The notes: generated from the letters alone by a model not told the origin. A DNA stretch of 64,000 nucleotides from Paraburkholderia bannensis (GCF_014200455.1 NZ_JACHBW010000003.1:310001-374000), one strand, 5' to 3'. Numbered from the stretch's first letter, positions 27,701 through 36,217 are shown. Numbers and translations: made by a program.

Positions 27701-27881
27701 CTTCGGACTGCGAAAGACGCGTGTACGACAGCGCGCCGAAGATCGTCGCCAGCGCGATCAGAAAGGTGACCAGCGAGCGATGGCGCAGCGCCCAGGCCGA
27801 AAGATTGAAGCGGCCTTCGTCGTGATCGTGGCCTGGGCTCAGGTCAGGTTCCATGTTTTGCGGCGCTTCGCGTTCGCTCAT
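24708..27881 (-). CDS. RND family efflux transporter permease
   Basis: A 1057-residue inner-membrane proton/drug antiporter with twelve helices in the RND 1+5+1+5 layout and two large periplasmic loops. Helix 4 carries the proton-relay pair D424-D425 (LGLLVDDAIISVEMM). The N-terminus reads LSAWALRHRSLVTFLIAL rather than the drug-pump F-I-x-R-P start, and the RLSQSEDPPFTFRVMVIQT segment is typical of a branch distinct from AcrB. Substrates cannot be assigned. It is coupled by ATGA overlaps to the upstream membrane-fusion gene and the downstream outer-membrane gene. A TetR gene lies divergently upstream of the operon. Confidence 0.93.
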   Translation of the reverse strand: MSEREAPQNMEPDLSPGHDHDEGRFNLSAWALRHRSLVTFLIALATIFGALSYTRLSQSEDPPFTFRVMVIQTFWPGASARQMEDEVTSRIGRKLQETPYIDFLRSYSRPGESLVFFTMKDSAPVSEVRETWYQVRKKVGDIGPMLPQGVQGPFFNDEFGDVYTNIYTLEGDGFSPAPLHDYADNLREELLRVKDVGKVDYFGDPNQRVYIEIANAQLTRLGISPTQLGQAIGAQNSVAAAGTLTTPDDRVFVRPSGQFTDLKALADTLISVNGRSFRLGDIATIRRAYDEPLATQMRFQGKAVLGIGVTMQPGGDVIRLGKALDARVEQLRRELPAGLKLVEVSSMPDAVSHSVDDFVEAVAEAVGIVLIVSLVSLGVRTGMVVVITIPIVLAVTALVMYLFDIGLHKVSLGTLVLALGLLVDDAIISVEMMAVKLAQGWNRTRAAAYAYTSTAFPMLTGTLVTVSGFLPIVLAKSSTGEYTRSIFQVSAIALIASWFAAVVLIPLLGYRLLPERKPDPNVAHTHGAHPEEDIYDTRFYHRLRGWVGWCIERHIVVLALTIVLFVVALAGFTLIPQQFFPSSDRPELLVDVRLPEGASFDATLRQTKRLEEALKGRPEIDHSIDFVGTGAPRFYLPLDQQLQQPNFAQFVITAKSVEDREKLADWLETKLRNDFPAIRTRLSRLENGPPVGYPVQFRVSGDDIATVRAIADRVAKQMRADPRTENVGFDWDEPAERSLHFAIDQQKARALNITSQDVANFLQMTYSGYTVTQYRERDKLISVDLRAPANERVDPAHMLALAMPTANGPVPLGAIGHLENTLEYGVIWSRDRQPTITVQADVRRGAQGIDVTHALQKSLASMESTLPTGYRIAVGGSVEESAKGQASIFVQLPVLMIAVLTLLMIQLQSLSRVMMVVLTAPLGLIGVAAALLLFHEPFGFVAMLGVIAMFGIIMRNSVILVDQIESDIRAGHKRFDAIVGATVRRFRPIMLTAAAAVLALIPLVRSNFFGPMATALMGGITSATVLTLFFLPALYAAAFRVRSIESDAARPNAENAS

Positions 27882-29083
27882 GACGCGAAGTCCTCCGGAT
27901 GAAGCGGCGCAATCGGCTGCACTTTCTCACCCACGCTCACGGTATGCACGCCTTGCAGGACGATGCGATCGCCGTCCTTGAGGCCGTCGGTCACGGTGAT
28001 CGTGCGCGCGTCATAACGCGACACGCTCACACGCCGCAGTTGCAGCACGTTATCCGCGCCGGCTGTGCCTTGCACGATCCACAGCGCGGGCGCGTTGCCG
28101 TCGTGAAAGAGCGCCGTGGCGGGAATCGTGAAGGAGCGCGGCTGCGCATTAGCCTTACCGGTCGGATTGGGCGCGAGGGCGATATTGGCGGTCATGCCCA
28201 GCCGCACGTCCGCATCCGGATGCTCCAAAGTGAGCTTGATGCGCCAGGTGCGGCTTTGCGGATCGGCGGCTGCGCTCAGTTCGCGCACTTTCGCCGAATA
28301 GCTGCGCCCCGGTAGGGCGGGCAGCGTCACCTGGGCGGTGTCGCCCGCATGCAAGCCGGCGATGGCGTTTTCGGGCAGATCGCTCACCACGTCCACCTCG
28401 CCGGTCCACGCGAGCTGATAGACGGCCTGGCCCGCCTGCACATTCTGCCCGGTGTCGGCGTTTTCGGCGGTGATGACGCCCGCGTGATCGGCCACGAGCT
28501 GGGTGTAGCGGCGCTGATCCTGTGACAGCGCGAGCTGCTGTTTCGCCTGGTCGCGCTGCGCCACGGCCGATGCATACGCGTCCTGCGTCTGTTCTAACTG
28601 GGCGCGCGCGATCAGGTTGGCTTGCGCCTGCGCGGTATCGCGGTCGAGCTGCTGTTTCGCGAATACGAGACGATGCTGCGCGGCGTCGTACTGGGCCTGG
28701 GCGCTTGCGGCATTCTTGTCGTAATCGGCGGGATCGAGCCGCGCCAGCACCTGGCCGGGCTTGACTGCATCGCCAAGACGAACGCTGCGCTCGATGATCT
28801 TGCCGTTCACGCGGAACGACAGCGGCGTGCTGTTGCGCGCCTGTACGCCGCCCGGATAGGTGGTGGAGGGCGCGCTTTGGTCGGCGTGCACCGTCATCGA
28901 AACGACCGGACGCGGTCCCGGGGCGGCTTCTTCATGCTTGCCGCAGGCGGCAAGGCCGACGAGGGCGCACAACGCGCACGCGCTCGCGAAGCGCGATAAC
29001 CTCAAAACACCTGGACGCGAAGCCCCCCGCAAGGACGGATTGACGACGATAGTCTGGGACTGGCACTGGGACTGACTGCGCAT
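27878..29083 (-). CDS. RND efflux periplasmic adaptor (membrane fusion protein)
   Basis: A 401-residue lipoprotein adaptor (lipobox VGLAAC near residue 47). The biotinyl-lipoyl half-motifs (FRVNGKIIERSVRLGDAVKPGQVLARLDPADY and VADHAGVITAENADTGQNVQAGQ regions) flank a helical hairpin rich in Q and A, followed by beta-barrel and membrane-proximal domains. It links the permease to the outer-membrane duct. The ATG at 29083 lacks a clear Shine-Dalgarno; the longer frame would run through the operator region and was rejected. It is the first gene of the three-gene pump operon. Confidence 0.9.
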   Translation of the reverse strand: MRSQSQCQSQTIVVNPSLRGASRPGVLRLSRFASACALCALVGLAACGKHEEAAPGPRPVVSMTVHADQSAPSTTYPGGVQARNSTPLSFRVNGKIIERSVRLGDAVKPGQVLARLDPADYDKNAASAQAQYDAAQHRLVFAKQQLDRDTAQAQANLIARAQLEQTQDAYASAVAQRDQAKQQLALSQDQRRYTQLVADHAGVITAENADTGQNVQAGQAVYQLAWTGEVDVVSDLPENAIAGLHAGDTAQVTLPALPGRSYSAKVRELSAAADPQSRTWRIKLTLEHPDADVRLGMTANIALAPNPTGKANAQPRSFTIPATALFHDGNAPALWIVQGTAGADNVLQLRRVSVSRYDARTITVTDGLKDGDRIVLQGVHTVSVGEKVQPIAPLHPEDFAS

Positions 29084-29298
29084 TCTGTTCGATGCGCCAC
29101 GACCGCGACGATTCACATGGACCTCGACATGCCTGGAACGCACGCGCGCCCAACCCATGCGCGCTTGTCGCTCGCGCCGGGCCTGTCGCGCCGCCGCTGA
29201 GTCCGTTCGCCTGCGCCAGTCAGGCGCGCAGGACGTGGGGCGCCTGGATGTCTCCTCCGTCGCACACCGTCCGGTCTCAGATGATTTTATGAATTCTA

Positions 29299-29312
29299 AT
29301 ACAGCGCTGTAT
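29299..29312. promoter_or_regulatory. Candidate TetR operator
   Basis: ATACAGCGCTGTAT is a perfect 14-bp palindrome in the intergenic region between the pump operon and the divergent TetR gene. A second imperfect dyad (TGAATC, 8 bases, GATTCA) lies at 29326-29345. TetR-type repressors of RND pumps commonly bind such sites. Confidence 0.65.
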
Positions 29313-29428
29313 CTGGATGCAGAAATGAATCCGAAGAAAGATTCAGTGTTAGACTCGCGCGACCATCGCGATGCCGGGAGCATGGCCGCGATGGCGTAAT
29401 CCTTTCACTAGACGGTGACTTCAACACC

Positions 29429-30061
29429 ATGACGCGCCAAGCCACTCCGCGCACCCGACTCACCCGCGAACAGAGCCGCGACCAGACGCGCGAGTGCCTG
29501 CTCGATGCTGCGCGGGATCTGTTCATCGCCAAGGGCTTCGTCGGCGCGAGCGTCGAGGACATCGCGCAGGAGGCCGGCTATACGCGCGGCGCGTTCTATT
29601 CGAATTTCGACGGCAAGGCGGAACTGCTGGTCGAACTGCTGCGGCGCGACCACGAGGCGATGGAGGTCGATCTGCGCGCGATCTTCGAAGCCAATGCGTC
29701 GCGCGAAATCATGGAAGCGCGGGTGCTGACGTTCTACAGCCGCCTGCCACAAGACAACAAGATGTTCCTGCTGTGGGTGGAGGCCAAGCTGCTCGCGGCC
29801 CGCGACGCGCGCTTTCGCACGCGTTTCAACGCCTTCATGAAAGAAAAGCGCGAGCGCCTCGCGGCCTATATCGAAGAGTTTTCCGCGCGAGTCGGCACGC
29901 CGTTGCCAATCGCACCGGACCTGATGGCGCTGGGACTGATGGGCTTGTGCGACGGCGTGCAATTCTTTGCCACCGCCGATCCGCAGCATGTGACGCCGCC
30001 GGTGGTGGAAGCGGTGCTGGGCCGCTTCTTCGCGCGCGTGGTATTCGGCCGCGACGCCTGA
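29429..30061 (+). CDS. TetR family transcriptional regulator of the RND pump
   Basis: A 210-residue regulator. The TetR helix-turn-helix spans about residues 17-63 (TRECLLDAARDLFIAKGFVG, ASVEDIAQEAGYTRGAFYSN, F). The AcrR-like C-terminal ligand domain has no recognisable ligand signature. It is divergent from the efflux operon, 345 bases from it, with a perfect palindrome between. It probably represses the pump and itself until a substrate binds. Confidence 0.88.
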   Translation: MTRQATPRTRLTREQSRDQTRECLLDAARDLFIAKGFVGASVEDIAQEAGYTRGAFYSNFDGKAELLVELLRRDHEAMEVDLRAIFEANASREIMEARVLTFYSRLPQDNKMFLLWVEAKLLAARDARFRTRFNAFMKEKRERLAAYIEEFSARVGTPLPIAPDLMALGLMGLCDGVQFFATADPQHVTPPVVEAVLGRFFARVVFGRDA

Positions 30062-30080
30062 GCCGCGCGCACGAAAATCC

Positions 30081-30311
30081 CTAGATACCGAGGCCAGGGC
30101 CGTAATTGCTGCCGATCAGACGCGTGACGGAAGCAACGTCGCGATAGTCCTGTTCGGGCATCCCGTCGAGTATCGCCAGCACCTCGTTGCTCGCCCCGGC
30201 GTTGCGGGCGGCTTCTACGAGATCATCCTTGTTGGCCGGCCAGCGCACTTCACGCAGGACATCGGAGAACTGCAGGTCGATGGGTTCGTCGGGGATGGAT
30301 GAAGCGGACAT
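30081..30311 (-). CDS. DUF2795 family small protein
   Basis: A 76-residue protein matching DUF2795: ALKDVxWPxxKxxLVxxAxxxGA-type pattern seen here as VLREVRWPANKDDLVEAARN, followed by VLAILDGMPEQDYRDVASV. The fold is related to small helical domains found in Actinobacteria and Proteobacteria; function is unknown. The ATG at 30311 fits the family length; the longer frame has no features. It converges with the TetR gene. Confidence 0.75.
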   Translation of the reverse strand: MSASSIPDEPIDLQFSDVLREVRWPANKDDLVEAARNAGASNEVLAILDGMPEQDYRDVASVTRLIGSNYGPGLGI

Positions 30312-30502
30312 GCGCGAAATCCTCGGCGCGGCGGGCGCGCGAACTTTAAAACAGCTCAGACCGGATAGATAGATGCCCCGCAAAGAGACGGGGTGAGTGG
30401 CGTCGCGCAGACAAGCATACACAAAGCCCGCACCGCTGAGCCAGTAGGTGCACAGCGGTGCATAGCGGACCCGCGCAGGCGCTCACGGACCCGCGCAGGC
30501 GC

Positions 30503-30763
30503 TCAGGTCTGCTGATGGAGAACCGGGCTTAGCGAACGGTCCAGACGGTGCGACTTCGGCAGGCTCAGATATTCCCAGTGCTGCACGCCAGTTGCGCTTG
30601 GCACGTCGGGCGCGGGCGGCGCCACAGGGACGTCCGCCATGGGCGAACGCATCTCTGGCGCAGGTGCGCTGGCTCGGTCGATCTGGGCGTCCTGCGTGCG
30701 CACAGGTGCGGCGAAGCACGAGGCCGACAGCAGCACGGTCGTCAACAGCGTCGAGGTTTTCAT
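30503..30763 (-). CDS. Small exported protein of unknown function
   Basis: An 86-residue protein with a signal peptide (MKTSTLLTTVLLSASCFAAP) and a Pro/Ala-rich mature part ending LSPVLHQQT. The ATG has an excellent Shine-Dalgarno (AAGGAGGTCGAGCG), so translation is likely. I do not recognise a family. An overlapping frame on the same strand (30483-31028) lacks a signal and was rejected. Confidence 0.6.
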   Translation of the reverse strand: MKTSTLLTTVLLSASCFAAPVRTQDAQIDRASAPAPEMRSPMADVPVAPPAPDVPSATGVQHWEYLSLPKSHRLDRSLSPVLHQQT

Positions 30764-31086
30764 CGCTCGACCTCCTTTGCTCATGCGGCCCGAAGGTCGC
30801 GGCAAGTGCCGTGCCGTGGCGGTCAGGCTGACCGGACGAGGCGGGGCGGCCGCGCGCAGGAAGACAAGTGATTCGGCGCGAGCCATGCGGCACACCGCCG
30901 GCGGTGCGAGGAAAGCGGTGACAGGACAACCAGACGAGATCTGTCAGGGCGCACGCGCGAGCGGAAATCTCATAATGGCAGCAAATGATGCACCACGTCT
31001 CGAACGCATGTGCTTTTTTATTTGTCACATGAAATCATCGACTTAACCCTGAAATGCTGGTCGCTCCCGGTTGTTATTCTCGCTTG
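30764..31086. other. Gene-free stretch between the small exported protein and clcB
   Basis: No gene supported. The upstream part should contain the promoter of the exported-protein gene; no clear elements seen. Confidence 0.4.
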
Positions 31087-32850
31087 TTATCGTTCCGGAT
31101 TCATGCGCTGGTAGGCGTCCAGCAAGGAGGTCTTGTAGACGACCCCCGCCAGGCGCGGCTGCTGCGCGCTTTCGATCACGGGCAGGCGCTCGCCCTGGAA
31201 CGACATGAAGTGCTGCAATGCCACGGCGAGCGGCATATCGGGCGTGAGCACAGCGAACGACGCCTTGAGGTAATCGCCGGCGTGTTTGTTCGAGGTATCG
31301 CGCTTTTGCAGCAGATCGCTGGTGATGTCCGCCAGCGCGACTGCGCCCAGGAAGCGCCCGGTGTCGTCGGTCACGTAGAGGTACTTCACCGGATATTCGA
31401 GAAACACGCGCGTCATCTCCTGAACGGTGGCGTCGACGCGCACGACGGTGTCGGCGGGGCGCACCAGCTCGCGCATCTGGGTGGCGCGCAGGCGCAGGCG
31501 TTCGGCTTCTTCGCGATTTCGGTGCAGCGTGATTTCGTACATCGATTGGGTGCCCGTGGCGCGCGCCACGAAATACGCCACCACGCACGAGAGCATCAGC
31601 GGCAGCACCACCTGGTAGCTGAGCGTCATCTCGAAGATCATCAGGATCGCCATCAGCGGCGCCTGGGTCGCGCCCGCGAGGAACGCGCCCATGCCGACCA
31701 TCGCATACGCGAATGGCGCCGACGTGCCGTGCGGCCACAGCGCGTTCATGCCCTGGCCGAACAGGCAGCCGATCACCGCGCCCATGAAGAGCGTCGGCGT
31801 GAACACCCCGCCGACCGCGCCCGAACCCACCGTCGCGGCAGTGGCGACGAGCTTGAACACCAGCACGGTCGCAAGCGCCGTCCACGTCCAGGGCGAATGC
31901 AGGATCGAATTCACCACGCTATAGCCGTTGCCCCAGACCTCGGGCGTCCACACGGAAAGCACGCCGCACACCAGGCCGCCGAGCGCAAGCTTGGCGGGCA
32001 GCGGCAATTTGAGGCGGCCGAAACCGGCTTTCGTCACGTCGAGCATGGAAAGAAAGCGCGGCGCGAGCACGCCGCACAGAATGCCCAGCGCGACGAACAG
32101 CAGCACTTCGACGCCCGTGACGGGCGGGAACACCGGCATCTCGTAGGGCGGCTTGTAGCCTGCGAATTCACGCATCGTGATGTTGGCGACCACGGAGGCC
32201 ACCACGATCGGCCCGAAACTCTCCATGACGATCGCGCCGAGCACGATCTCCGTCACGAAGAACGCGCCCGCGATCGGTGCGTTGTAGGCCGAGGTGATAC
32301 CGGCCGCCGCGCCGCACGCAACCAGCAAACGCAGACGCTGCGGATCGAAGTGAACCCAGCGCCCGATCAGCGACGCGGCGAGCGCGGCGAGTTGGACCAT
32401 CGGCCCTTCGCGGCCAATCGAGCCGCCGCTCGCAATCGTGAACAGCGACGAGGCGCTGCGCCACAGGCTCGTGCCAACCGGCATCACGCCGTCGCCGATC
32501 GCCACGGCTTCGACGTAGTCCGTGTGGATCGGCTTGTTACCGGCGGCGGGGGCGCTGCGTGCGCTGGCCGACTGGCGTCTGGCGATCAGCAGCAGGCAGC
32601 CCGCGATAAAGCCGCCCGCCGCGGGCAGCCAGATGCGCGTGTGCCACGGCAGCCGCCGCGCCATCTCGACGAAACTGCCTTCCTTGCCGGTGAAAAGGAT
32701 CTGCAGATGGGCAATCCCCTCGCGAAAGATGACGGTCGCGAACGCCCCGGCCACGCCGACGATCACCGACCAGATCAACATCGTGTGGGCATCGGAGAGA
32801 CGAAAGAGGTCACGGGCGCGGGTGCGCAGTTTCAGCAGGAATGACAGCAC
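31087..32850 (-). CDS. clcB: ClC-type chloride channel/antiporter with CBS domains (ClcB-like)
   Basis: A protein of about 587 residues with the ClC membrane domain and two C-terminal CBS domains (MRELVRPADTVVRVDATVQE onward to the end). The gating-glutamate motif is GREGPMVQL, and the GxFxP motif is GGVFTPTLFMGA. The classical GSGIP chloride-coordinating motif is replaced by a TDYVEAV segment, as in E. coli ClcB, which supports the ClcB name. The start is uncertain: GTG at 32850 gives VLSFLLKLRTRARDLFRLSD, a normal family start; an ATG at 32955 would add 35 residues. It lies downstream of the GST gene on the same strand. Confidence 0.83.
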   Translation of the reverse strand: MLSFLLKLRTRARDLFRLSDAHTMLIWSVIVGVAGAFATVIFREGIAHLQILFTGKEGSFVEMARRLPWHTRIWLPAAGGFIAGCLLLIARRQSASARSAPAAGNKPIHTDYVEAVAIGDGVMPVGTSLWRSASSLFTIASGGSIGREGPMVQLAALAASLIGRWVHFDPQRLRLLVACGAAAGITSAYNAPIAGAFFVTEIVLGAIVMESFGPIVVASVVANITMREFAGYKPPYEMPVFPPVTGVEVLLFVALGILCGVLAPRFLSMLDVTKAGFGRLKLPLPAKLALGGLVCGVLSVWTPEVWGNGYSVVNSILHSPWTWTALATVLVFKLVATAATVGSGAVGGVFTPTLFMGAVIGCLFGQGMNALWPHGTSAPFAYAMVGMGAFLAGATQAPLMAILMIFEMTLSYQVVLPLMLSCVVAYFVARATGTQSMYEITLHRNREEAERLRLRATQMRELVRPADTVVRVDATVQEMTRVFLEYPVKYLYVTDDTGRFLGAVALADITSDLLQKRDTSNKHAGDYLKASFAVLTPDMPLAVALQHFMSFQGERLPVIESAQQPRLAGVVYKTSLLDAYQRMNPER

Positions 32851-32963
32851 GGCAGGCGGACAGGTTGAAGTGGCAAAGGAAAAGCGGCGCCGCGCGAGGC
32901 GGGGGCCGCAAGGGTCTGTATATGTGTGGTAGCGCGCCCAGTGGCGCGCGCGCATCGCGCCAC

Positions 32964-32990
32964 CAATGCGCTCAATGCGCTCAATGCGTG
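32964..32990. repeat. 9-bp tandem repeat over the end of the GST gene
   Basis: Three units of CAATGCGCT (the last ending GTG) lie side by side and span the GST stop codon (32981-32983). The repeat reproduces a stop codon in the downstream copies. Confidence 0.6.
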
Positions 32991-33715
32991 GCCCGATCGA
33001 GTTCCGGATAGTGGCGGAAGATACCCGTTTCGTTGAATGCAAGCCGCCGCTCGGACTGCAGATAAGCGACGATCGCCGGGCGCGCGGCCACGGCGTCGTG
33101 CAGCGCAATCACGTTTGGATAATGGCCGGCGAGATGCTTCGTCGCTTTCGGAAACGCGTAGCGCAGGCCCTCGACGATCTGGAACATCGACAGATCGACA
33201 TAGCTGAGCGCCGTGCCCACCATATGCTGCGGGCCGTCCGGATTGTGCACGAGCACGCGCTCGAAGTAGCGCATGAACTTCGGCATGCGATGCTGGATGA
33301 AGTCTTTCGAGCGCGCCTTCGCCGCGTCCTGCTGGTCTTCGTAGTAGAGGCCGCTGGCAATCGGATGATGGGTGTCGTGGACCTCGGTGACGAGATCGGC
33401 GATCGTCAGTTGCAGGCCGTTGGCGATGATACGCAGGCCCTCGTCGCGAGGCGCGAGTTTCAGCTTCGGCCCGAGATAGAACAGGATGTTCGCCACATGC
33501 GGCACGATCAGATCGCCATCCCTGAGAAAGGGCGGCGCATAGGGTGGGTACGGCTCGTCGCTCTCCAGTCCAGCCATCAGCGCGCCGATCCCCTGGCCGT
33601 CCTCTTTCTCGCCGCGCGCGACGTCCACATAGGGCGCACCGGCTTCCTCCAGCGCGAGCCGCACGAATTCGCCACGGCCCTGCAGACCGTCCCAGTAATA
33701 CAGTTCGTATGCCAT
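32981..33715 (-). CDS. Glutathione S-transferase family protein
   Basis: A 244-residue GST. The N-terminal thioredoxin-like domain starts MAYELYYWDGLQGRGEFVRL, with a tyrosine in the alpha/mu/sigma-type position, and has a PPFLRDGDLIVPHVANILFYL segment equivalent to the P-x-L-x-D-G glutathione site. The C-terminal helical domain runs from about residue 95. It probably conjugates or reduces electrophiles; the substrate is unknown. The ATG at 33715 has AAGGGGA upstream; a longer frame was rejected. Confidence 0.85.
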   Translation of the reverse strand: MAYELYYWDGLQGRGEFVRLALEEAGAPYVDVARGEKEDGQGIGALMAGLESDEPYPPYAPPFLRDGDLIVPHVANILFYLGPKLKLAPRDEGLRIIANGLQLTIADLVTEVHDTHHPIASGLYYEDQQDAAKARSKDFIQHRMPKFMRYFERVLVHNPDGPQHMVGTALSYVDLSMFQIVEGLRYAFPKATKHLAGHYPNVIALHDAVAARPAIVAYLQSERRLAFNETGIFRHYPELDRATH

Positions 33716-33840
33716 TGCTTGTCCCCTTCGTCGGATGGGACAGTATGGGCCGCAACCGTCGGGCCCGGGCGCTGTGTGGCGTGGCGGCATGACGAAGCAC
33801 GCATGCGCAATCAATCCCGGAAACGCAACCGGAAACGCAC

Positions 33841-33862
33841 AAAGCCCCGCCATCGGCGGGGC
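33841..33862 (-). terminator. Terminator after the YeiH-family gene
   Basis: GCCCCGCC and GGCGGGGC pair perfectly with a 3-base loop; on the minus strand TTTGTG follows. The short T-run makes it a moderate terminator. Confidence 0.5.
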
Positions 33863-33933
33863 AAGCGACCGGACCAGCCGGTGCGCGGTCTCTCAGGCTG
33901 GGCCCGAAGTGTTTCGTTGTCATCAACCGAACA

Positions 33934-35034
33934 TCAACCAAACAGCCGCTGCACACCCCAGGTGATCGCAAGACCACCCAGCACCAGCCATACATAGAGG
34001 ATGAAACCCGTGGTCAGCGCCCGCGGACCGGCCTGGCGAATCTGCGAGACGCGCGTTTCGATGCCGAGCGCCGTCATGGCCATCGTGAGTGCAAAGGTGT
34101 CGAGCAGATTGAGCGACGAGGTCGCGGCATCGGGCAGCACATGCAGCGAGTTCACCACCACCAGCGCGAGGAAACCGAGCGCGAACCAGGGCACCGCCAG
34201 CTTGCGCGCACCTTGCTTCACGCCATCGGCACCGATCGCCTTACGCGCCGAACGATTGAGCCACACGCCGAGCAACAGCAGCACCGGCACGAGCAGCATC
34301 ACGCGGGTCATCTTGACGATGGTGGCGATATGCGTGGCTTCCGGGCTCACGTTGCTGGCTGCGCCCACGACCTGCGCCACTTCGTGAATCGTGCCGCCGA
34401 AGAACAGACCCGCGCCGACGGTATCGAGATGCAGCCAGCCAGCGCGATACAGCAGCGGATAGAGGAACATCGAAAGCGTACCGAACAGCACCACGCTCCC
34501 CACGGCCATCGCGCTCTTGTGCGGCTTCGATTGCAGCGTCGATTCGAAGGCGAGCACGGCGGCCGCGCCGCAGATCGCGCTGCCGGCAGCTGTCAGAATG
34601 GCCGTGTCGCGGTCGAGCTTCATGATCTTCATGCCCGCCCAGGTGCCGATCACGAGCGTGCTCACCACGATCGCCACCGATTCGACGAGACCCGGCATGC
34701 CCACCTGGGCGATTTCCTGCAGGCTCACGCGCAGACCGAAAAACGCCACGGCAATGCGCAGCAGCTTGCGCGCCGAGAAGTTGACGCCGGCCGCCCAGCT
34801 TTCCGGCATCGCGTCGGGCAGCAGATTGCCGTAGACCGCCCCGGCGACGATGCCGACGATCAGTGGGCTCAGCCCCAGATTGGCGATCGCGGGCAGCGCC
34901 GCGAGGCGGGTGACGGCGAACGCAAACAGCGCGACGAACAGCACGCCGTTGATCTGGCCGCGCGTCGAAAGTGACGAATTCGACGATTGCGACGATTGCG
35001 AAGGACGCGCAAGAGTGGCCGGCGATGTGGACAT
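33934..35034 (-). CDS. yeiH: YeiH-family putative sulfate exporter
   Basis: A 366-residue membrane protein of the YeiH/PSE family (UPF0324) with about ten helices. Typical segments are LGLSPLIVGIVAGAVYGNLL, the FSARKLLRIAVAFFGLRVSL region, GSAICGAAAVLA, and FFGGTIHEVAQVVGA. The N-terminus has a Ser/Gln-rich tail. The family is proposed to export sulfate or sulfonate-derived ions; the transported ion is not proven in general. It is divergent from a LysR gene, the same pairing as yeiH with yeiE in E. coli, which supports regulation by that protein. Confidence 0.87.
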   Translation of the reverse strand: MSTSPATLARPSQSSQSSNSSLSTRGQINGVLFVALFAFAVTRLAALPAIANLGLSPLIVGIVAGAVYGNLLPDAMPESWAAGVNFSARKLLRIAVAFFGLRVSLQEIAQVGMPGLVESVAIVVSTLVIGTWAGMKIMKLDRDTAILTAAGSAICGAAAVLAFESTLQSKPHKSAMAVGSVVLFGTLSMFLYPLLYRAGWLHLDTVGAGLFFGGTIHEVAQVVGAASNVSPEATHIATIVKMTRVMLLVPVLLLLGVWLNRSARKAIGADGVKQGARKLAVPWFALGFLALVVVNSLHVLPDAATSSLNLLDTFALTMAMTALGIETRVSQIRQAGPRALTTGFILYVWLVLGGLAITWGVQRLFG

Positions 35035-35098
35035 GGCAGGGGGTGTTCCGTGTTGGCAGCAATTTCGCTACGAATGCGCTAATCCTAAATTACATATA

Positions 35099-35115
35099 AC
35101 GATATGAAAAATCGT
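35099..35115. promoter_or_regulatory. Dyad between yeiH and the LysR gene
   Basis: ACGAT, 7 bases, ATCGT is a perfect dyad within an A/T-rich intergenic region of 124 bases, at a position expected for a LysR-type site controlling both genes. Confidence 0.45.
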
Positions 35116-35158
35116 CATTTGCGAAGTAAAATATAAGCCAACCCGATAATTTCACCTG

Positions 35159-36112
35159 ATGACCCCGGAACAACTGATAACTTTCGCCGCCGTTGCAGAG
35201 CATCGCAACATCAGTCGCGCGGCGCTCGCACTGCATCTGTCGCAGCCTGCCGTGTCGGGGCAGTTGCGGCTGTTGCAGGAAGACTTCGGCGAGCCGCTGT
35301 ATCTGCGCGACGGGCGCGGCGTGCGCCTGACGCCCACCGGCGAGCAGTTGGCCGCCTACGCGGCGCGCCTGCGAGAGAACTGGCGCGATGCGCTGGCGTT
35401 TCGCGATGCGCTGCGCGGTCTGGAGCGCGGCACGCTGCGCATCGGCGCGAGCACGACGCCCGCGAGCTACCGGCTGCCGTATCTGGTCGCGGCGTTTCAT
35501 CGGCGCTATCCGGACGTCAAGCTGGAAACCGCCAGCGGCAATACAGCGGACGTGGTGGCGATGCTCGGCGATCTCGATATCGCGCTGGTCGAAGGCCCGG
35601 TGGGCGCGCAATTGCCTGCCGATTGCGCCGTGCATCCGTGGCACGAAGACGAGATCGTGGCGATCGTGCCGCGCGGCCATGCGCTGGTTGAAGCTGCGGC
35701 CGCGGCGGCGGGCGGCCGCTGCGATCTGGCCGCGTTCGGCGACCTGCCGCTGGTCACCCGCGAAGACGGCTCGGGCGTGCGCCAGGTGGTCGAGCGCGCC
35801 TTTGCGCGCGCGGCAGTGCCGATGCGCGTCGCGCTCGAAATCGCGGGCGTGGAGGGCGTAAAGGAAGCGGTGCGCGCGGGCATGGGCATTGGCTTCGTGT
35901 CTGCGATGTCGATGCGGCACGAGGACGGCGCGCTCGCGCAGATCCGCATCGGGCCCCAACCGCTCGCGCGGCGCTTTTCGATCGTGGTGCCACACGCGGG
36001 AGCGGCTTCGCGCGTCGCCCAGCGCTTTCTTGAACTCTGCCTGCTGGACACGCCGGGCGAGAATGGCGCACATACTGATAACACCGCGGCTGGCACAAGG
36101 TTCCCGCCATAA
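35159..36112 (+). CDS. LysR family transcriptional regulator (YeiE-like)
   Basis: A 317-residue LysR regulator. The winged helix-turn-helix is at residues 1-60 (MTPEQLITFAAVAEHRNISR, AALALHLSQPAVSGQLRLLQ), and the co-inducer domain starts near GTLRIGASTTPASYRLPYLV. It belongs to the CysB/YeiE-like branch. It is divergent from yeiH and probably activates it. A small hairpin with seven T follows 75 bases after the stop. Confidence 0.88.
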   Translation: MTPEQLITFAAVAEHRNISRAALALHLSQPAVSGQLRLLQEDFGEPLYLRDGRGVRLTPTGEQLAAYAARLRENWRDALAFRDALRGLERGTLRIGASTTPASYRLPYLVAAFHRRYPDVKLETASGNTADVVAMLGDLDIALVEGPVGAQLPADCAVHPWHEDEIVAIVPRGHALVEAAAAAAGGRCDLAAFGDLPLVTREDGSGVRQVVERAFARAAVPMRVALEIAGVEGVKEAVRAGMGIGFVSAMSMRHEDGALAQIRIGPQPLARRFSIVVPHAGAASRVAQRFLELCLLDTPGENGAHTDNTAAGTRFPP

Positions 36113-36186
36113 ATTAGGGGATTTCCACAATGGCGCTGGCTGCCGGGTCGGCGCAACATCCGGCCATCAATCGAACGGAACAAATC

Positions 36187-36207
36187 AAGCGCTCAGGCGC
36201 TTTTTTT
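36187..36207 (+). terminator. Short terminator between the LysR gene and the kgu operon
   Basis: AAGCGC and GCGCTT pair around a TCAG loop and run into seven T. The stem is only 6 bp, but the T-run is strong. Confidence 0.6.
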
Positions 36208-36217
36208 CCACCGCGAT

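Noticed and set aside
30483..31028. 181-codon minus-strand frame overlapping the small exported protein gene
   Set aside because: The alternative frame has a signal peptide and a strong AGGAGG site, and both cannot be favoured; this one has neither.
31054..32844. Very long open frame opposite clcB
   Set aside because: It mirrors the ClC coding frame; GC-rich codon bias leaves the antisense strand open. Its product is low-complexity, rich in H, R and E, and without motifs.
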